Shown in pieces: positions 62,577 through 64,000 of a stretch of 64,000 nt of DNA (its first letter is position 1; the number at the start of each line of letters is the position of its first letter). Below the pieces are notes generated by a model, which saw only the letters and a program-made list of their open reading frames with translations, did no database searches and was not told the origin of the DNA. Location of the stretch: NCBI RefSeq assembly GCF_009917385.1, contig NZ_QWLJ01000012.1:1-64000 (forward strand), read 5' to 3'. This DNA comes from Roseburia sp. 1XD42-34 (GTDB lineage: Bacteria > Bacillota > Bacilli > Bacillales > Amphibacillaceae). The translations under genes and the position numbers were made by a program.

Positions 62577-64000
62577 ATGAGAAAGTTTCCAGTCCTATTG
62601 TCAACCATTGTTGCAGCTTCAACTATCACATTATCAACAACTTCAATTTCCGCACAATCGACAGGTGATTTAAATAAAAAAATTGACGAGTTACAACAGC
62701 AACAAAAAGAACTTGAACAAAAACGAAATAACTTACAAAGTGATTCTCAAAAAACAGATAAAAAGATTAATAAAAACCTAGATAAACAGGGTGCCGTAGA
62801 AAAAGAAATCAATTCTATTGACACTGACTTACAGGCAACTTTAAAACAAATCAGTACAAAGGAATCGGAGATAACCAAGACCAACCAACAAGTAGAAGAG
62901 TTGACAACGCAAATTGAACAATTGAAGAAGGAAATTGTTCTATTAAAAGAACGTATTAAAAAGCGTGAAGCGTTATTAAAGGATCGCCTTCGTAATATCC
63001 AGCAAAACGGTGGAGGAATGAAATACATAGAAGTCATTTTAGGATCCAAAAGCTTCGGTGACTTTATTAGTCGCTCTTCTGCTGTAAATACGATTATGGA
63101 TCAAGATAAGTCGATTATGGAAGAGCACCAAGCTGATAAAATAGCAGTGGAAAAAAACAAAGTTGATGTAGAAAATAAAAAGACTGAAGTGGTGCAGAAG
63201 AAGCAGTCTTTACAAAATCAAAAACAAGATTTAGTTGCATTAAAAGGGCAGTTGGATAATCAACTATCGAAAAAAGAAACATTAATGGCTAGTTTAAAAG
63301 ATGAACATAAAGAATTGGAAGCATATAAAGTAAGCGTGGAAGAAGAGCAGGAAATATTAGCTAGACAAGCGGAAGCAGCTGAAAAAGCAAAACAGCTTGC
63401 TCAGTCAGAGAAAAGTGAACTAGAACAGTTAGCTAGAGAGAGAGAAAAGCAACAAGCAGAACAACAAAAAGCTTCTTCATCTGGTTCAAGTAATTCATCT
63501 ACTGCTAACAGTGGGTCTAGCTCGAATTCAAGTTCCAATTCTAACTTCAGCCCAAGTCCTAGTACAGGTGGAGGATCAGGTACTGGTTCTACTCCGCCAT
63601 CACAAAATGGCGGAGGCATGTTGAATTATCCTATTTCAGCTCCGATTACTTCCCATTATGGACCCCGAGGTGCATTTCACCACGGAACGGATTTTGGAGC
63701 TCCAATAGGTACACCAGTTCGCTCTGCAGCATCTGGGGTAGTTATTATGACAAATACGGAAGCACAAGCAGGTATGTCAGGGTATGGAAATGTTATCTTA
63801 GTATCGCACAATATTAACGGACAATCGTATACGACTCTATATGCTCATTTGAATAGTATTGGAGTAAGCCAAGGACAAACGGTAAGTGCTGGTCAAGTGA
63901 TCGGTGCTAGTGGCAACACAGGACAATCTACTGGTCCACATTTACATTTTGAAGTGCATCGTGGCGGCTGGAATGGCAACAAAAGCAATTCCATTGACCC
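62577..64000 (+). CDS. EnvC-like murein hydrolase with coiled coil and M23 domain (3' truncated)
   Basis: The frame runs off the right edge after about 474 codons. A signal peptide (RKFPVLLSTIVAASTITLST, ending SISAQS) is followed by a long Lys/Glu/Gln-rich coiled coil (about 30-285). A Ser/Asn/Gly linker (about 300-345) and an M23 peptidase domain with HHGTDFG and GPHLHFEVH come next, the zinc-binding motifs being intact. The coiled coil resembles EnvC and CwlO, which are activated by FtsEX. Adjacency to ftsEX suggests it is their output hydrolase. The start follows CGGAGGGAAAGGTG. Confidence 0.93.
   Translation, partial: MRKFPVLLSTIVAASTITLSTTSISAQSTGDLNKKIDELQQQQKELEQKRNNLQSDSQKTDKKINKNLDKQGAVEKEINSIDTDLQATLKQISTKESEITKTNQQVEELTTQIEQLKKEIVLLKERIKKREALLKDRLRNIQQNGGGMKYIEVILGSKSFGDFISRSSAVNTIMDQDKSIMEEHQADKIAVEKNKVDVENKKTEVVQKKQSLQNQKQDLVALKGQLDNQLSKKETLMASLKDEHKELEAYKVSVEEEQEILARQAEAAEKAKQLAQSEKSELEQLAREREKQQAEQQKASSSGSSNSSTANSGSSSNSSSNSNFSPSPSTGGGSGTGSTPPSQNGGGMLNYPISAPITSHYGPRGAFHHGTDFGAPIGTPVRSAASGVVIMTNTEAQAGMSGYGNVILVSHNINGQSYTTLYAHLNSIGVSQGQTVSAGQVIGASGNTGQSTGPHLHFEVHRGGWNGNKSNSID

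Noticed and set aside
1..64000. tRNA or rRNA genes
   Set aside because: No cloverleaf-forming segment with a T-arm motif or rRNA-like conserved stretch was noticed on either strand; a tRNAscan run would settle this.

Overview
The window is low-GC Firmicute DNA. Its gene content and order (DegS/DegU, a SinI/SinR pair, TasA/TapA/SipW matrix genes, a late-flagellar cluster running into hpf-secA-prfB-cccB-ftsEX) point to a motile, biofilm-forming member of the Bacillaceae. A Virgibacillus/Oceanobacillus-type genus is my best guess, but this rests on gene content only. No rRNA, tRNA, CRISPR array, phage or intact insertion sequence was seen.

Left part (1-17.7 kb): a truncated gene at the left edge, a type I toxin-antitoxin cassette (530-782), a probably frameshifted small gene, two overlapping MFS exporters plus a tiny membrane protein, anmK, a DASS-family dicarboxylate transporter on the minus strand with an upstream CcpA-like site, pcp, a third MFS gene coupled to a Cof-type HAD phosphatase, a YdjO-like zinc-ribbon protein, and an aldehyde dehydrogenase/DUF779 pair with a perfect cre palindrome in its leader. 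A class B penicillin-binding protein (PBP3/MecA type) and an LCP wall-polymer ligase lie on the minus strand.

Matrix region (18.4-23.9 kb): two TasA/CalY paralogues, TapA, SipW and a LPNTA-anchored TasA-like protein lie in one direction behind a promoter region carrying four SinR-type half sites. Strong hairpins separate the fibre subunits from tapA-sipW. sinI and sinR follow. Downstream are a 51-residue small ORF and nagA-nagB.

Right part (27.6-64 kb): this follows the B. subtilis order yvyE < degS-degU-degV > comFA-comFC-yvyF-flgM-flgN-flgK-flgL-yviE-fliW-csrA-flaG-fliD-fliS-fliT-hpf-secA-prfB-cccB-ftsE-ftsX, ending in a truncated M23 peptidase. There are three departures. comFB is absent. 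The flagellin gene hag is absent from its usual place between csrA and flaG, although a good SigD promoter remains there. An 11.6-kb accessory block sits between degV and comFA; it holds a LuxR-type regulator, an acyl-CoA synthetase, an SCP2 protein, a YhgE-type membrane protein and a LPNTA surface protein. Two decayed fragments show that this block arose by duplication of a regulator/yhgE pair followed by reciprocal loss: one copy kept the regulator, the other kept yhgE.

Two families of dispersed intergenic repeats are scattered through the window. Family 1 has nine copies in short and long subtypes, with a conserved 3' end GCGCCTTTGTTC. Family 2 has five clear copies plus fragments. One family 1 copy supplies the stop codon of yvyE, and another splits the aldehyde dehydrogenase/DUF779 pair. 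These repeats account for much of the unusually long intergenic space.
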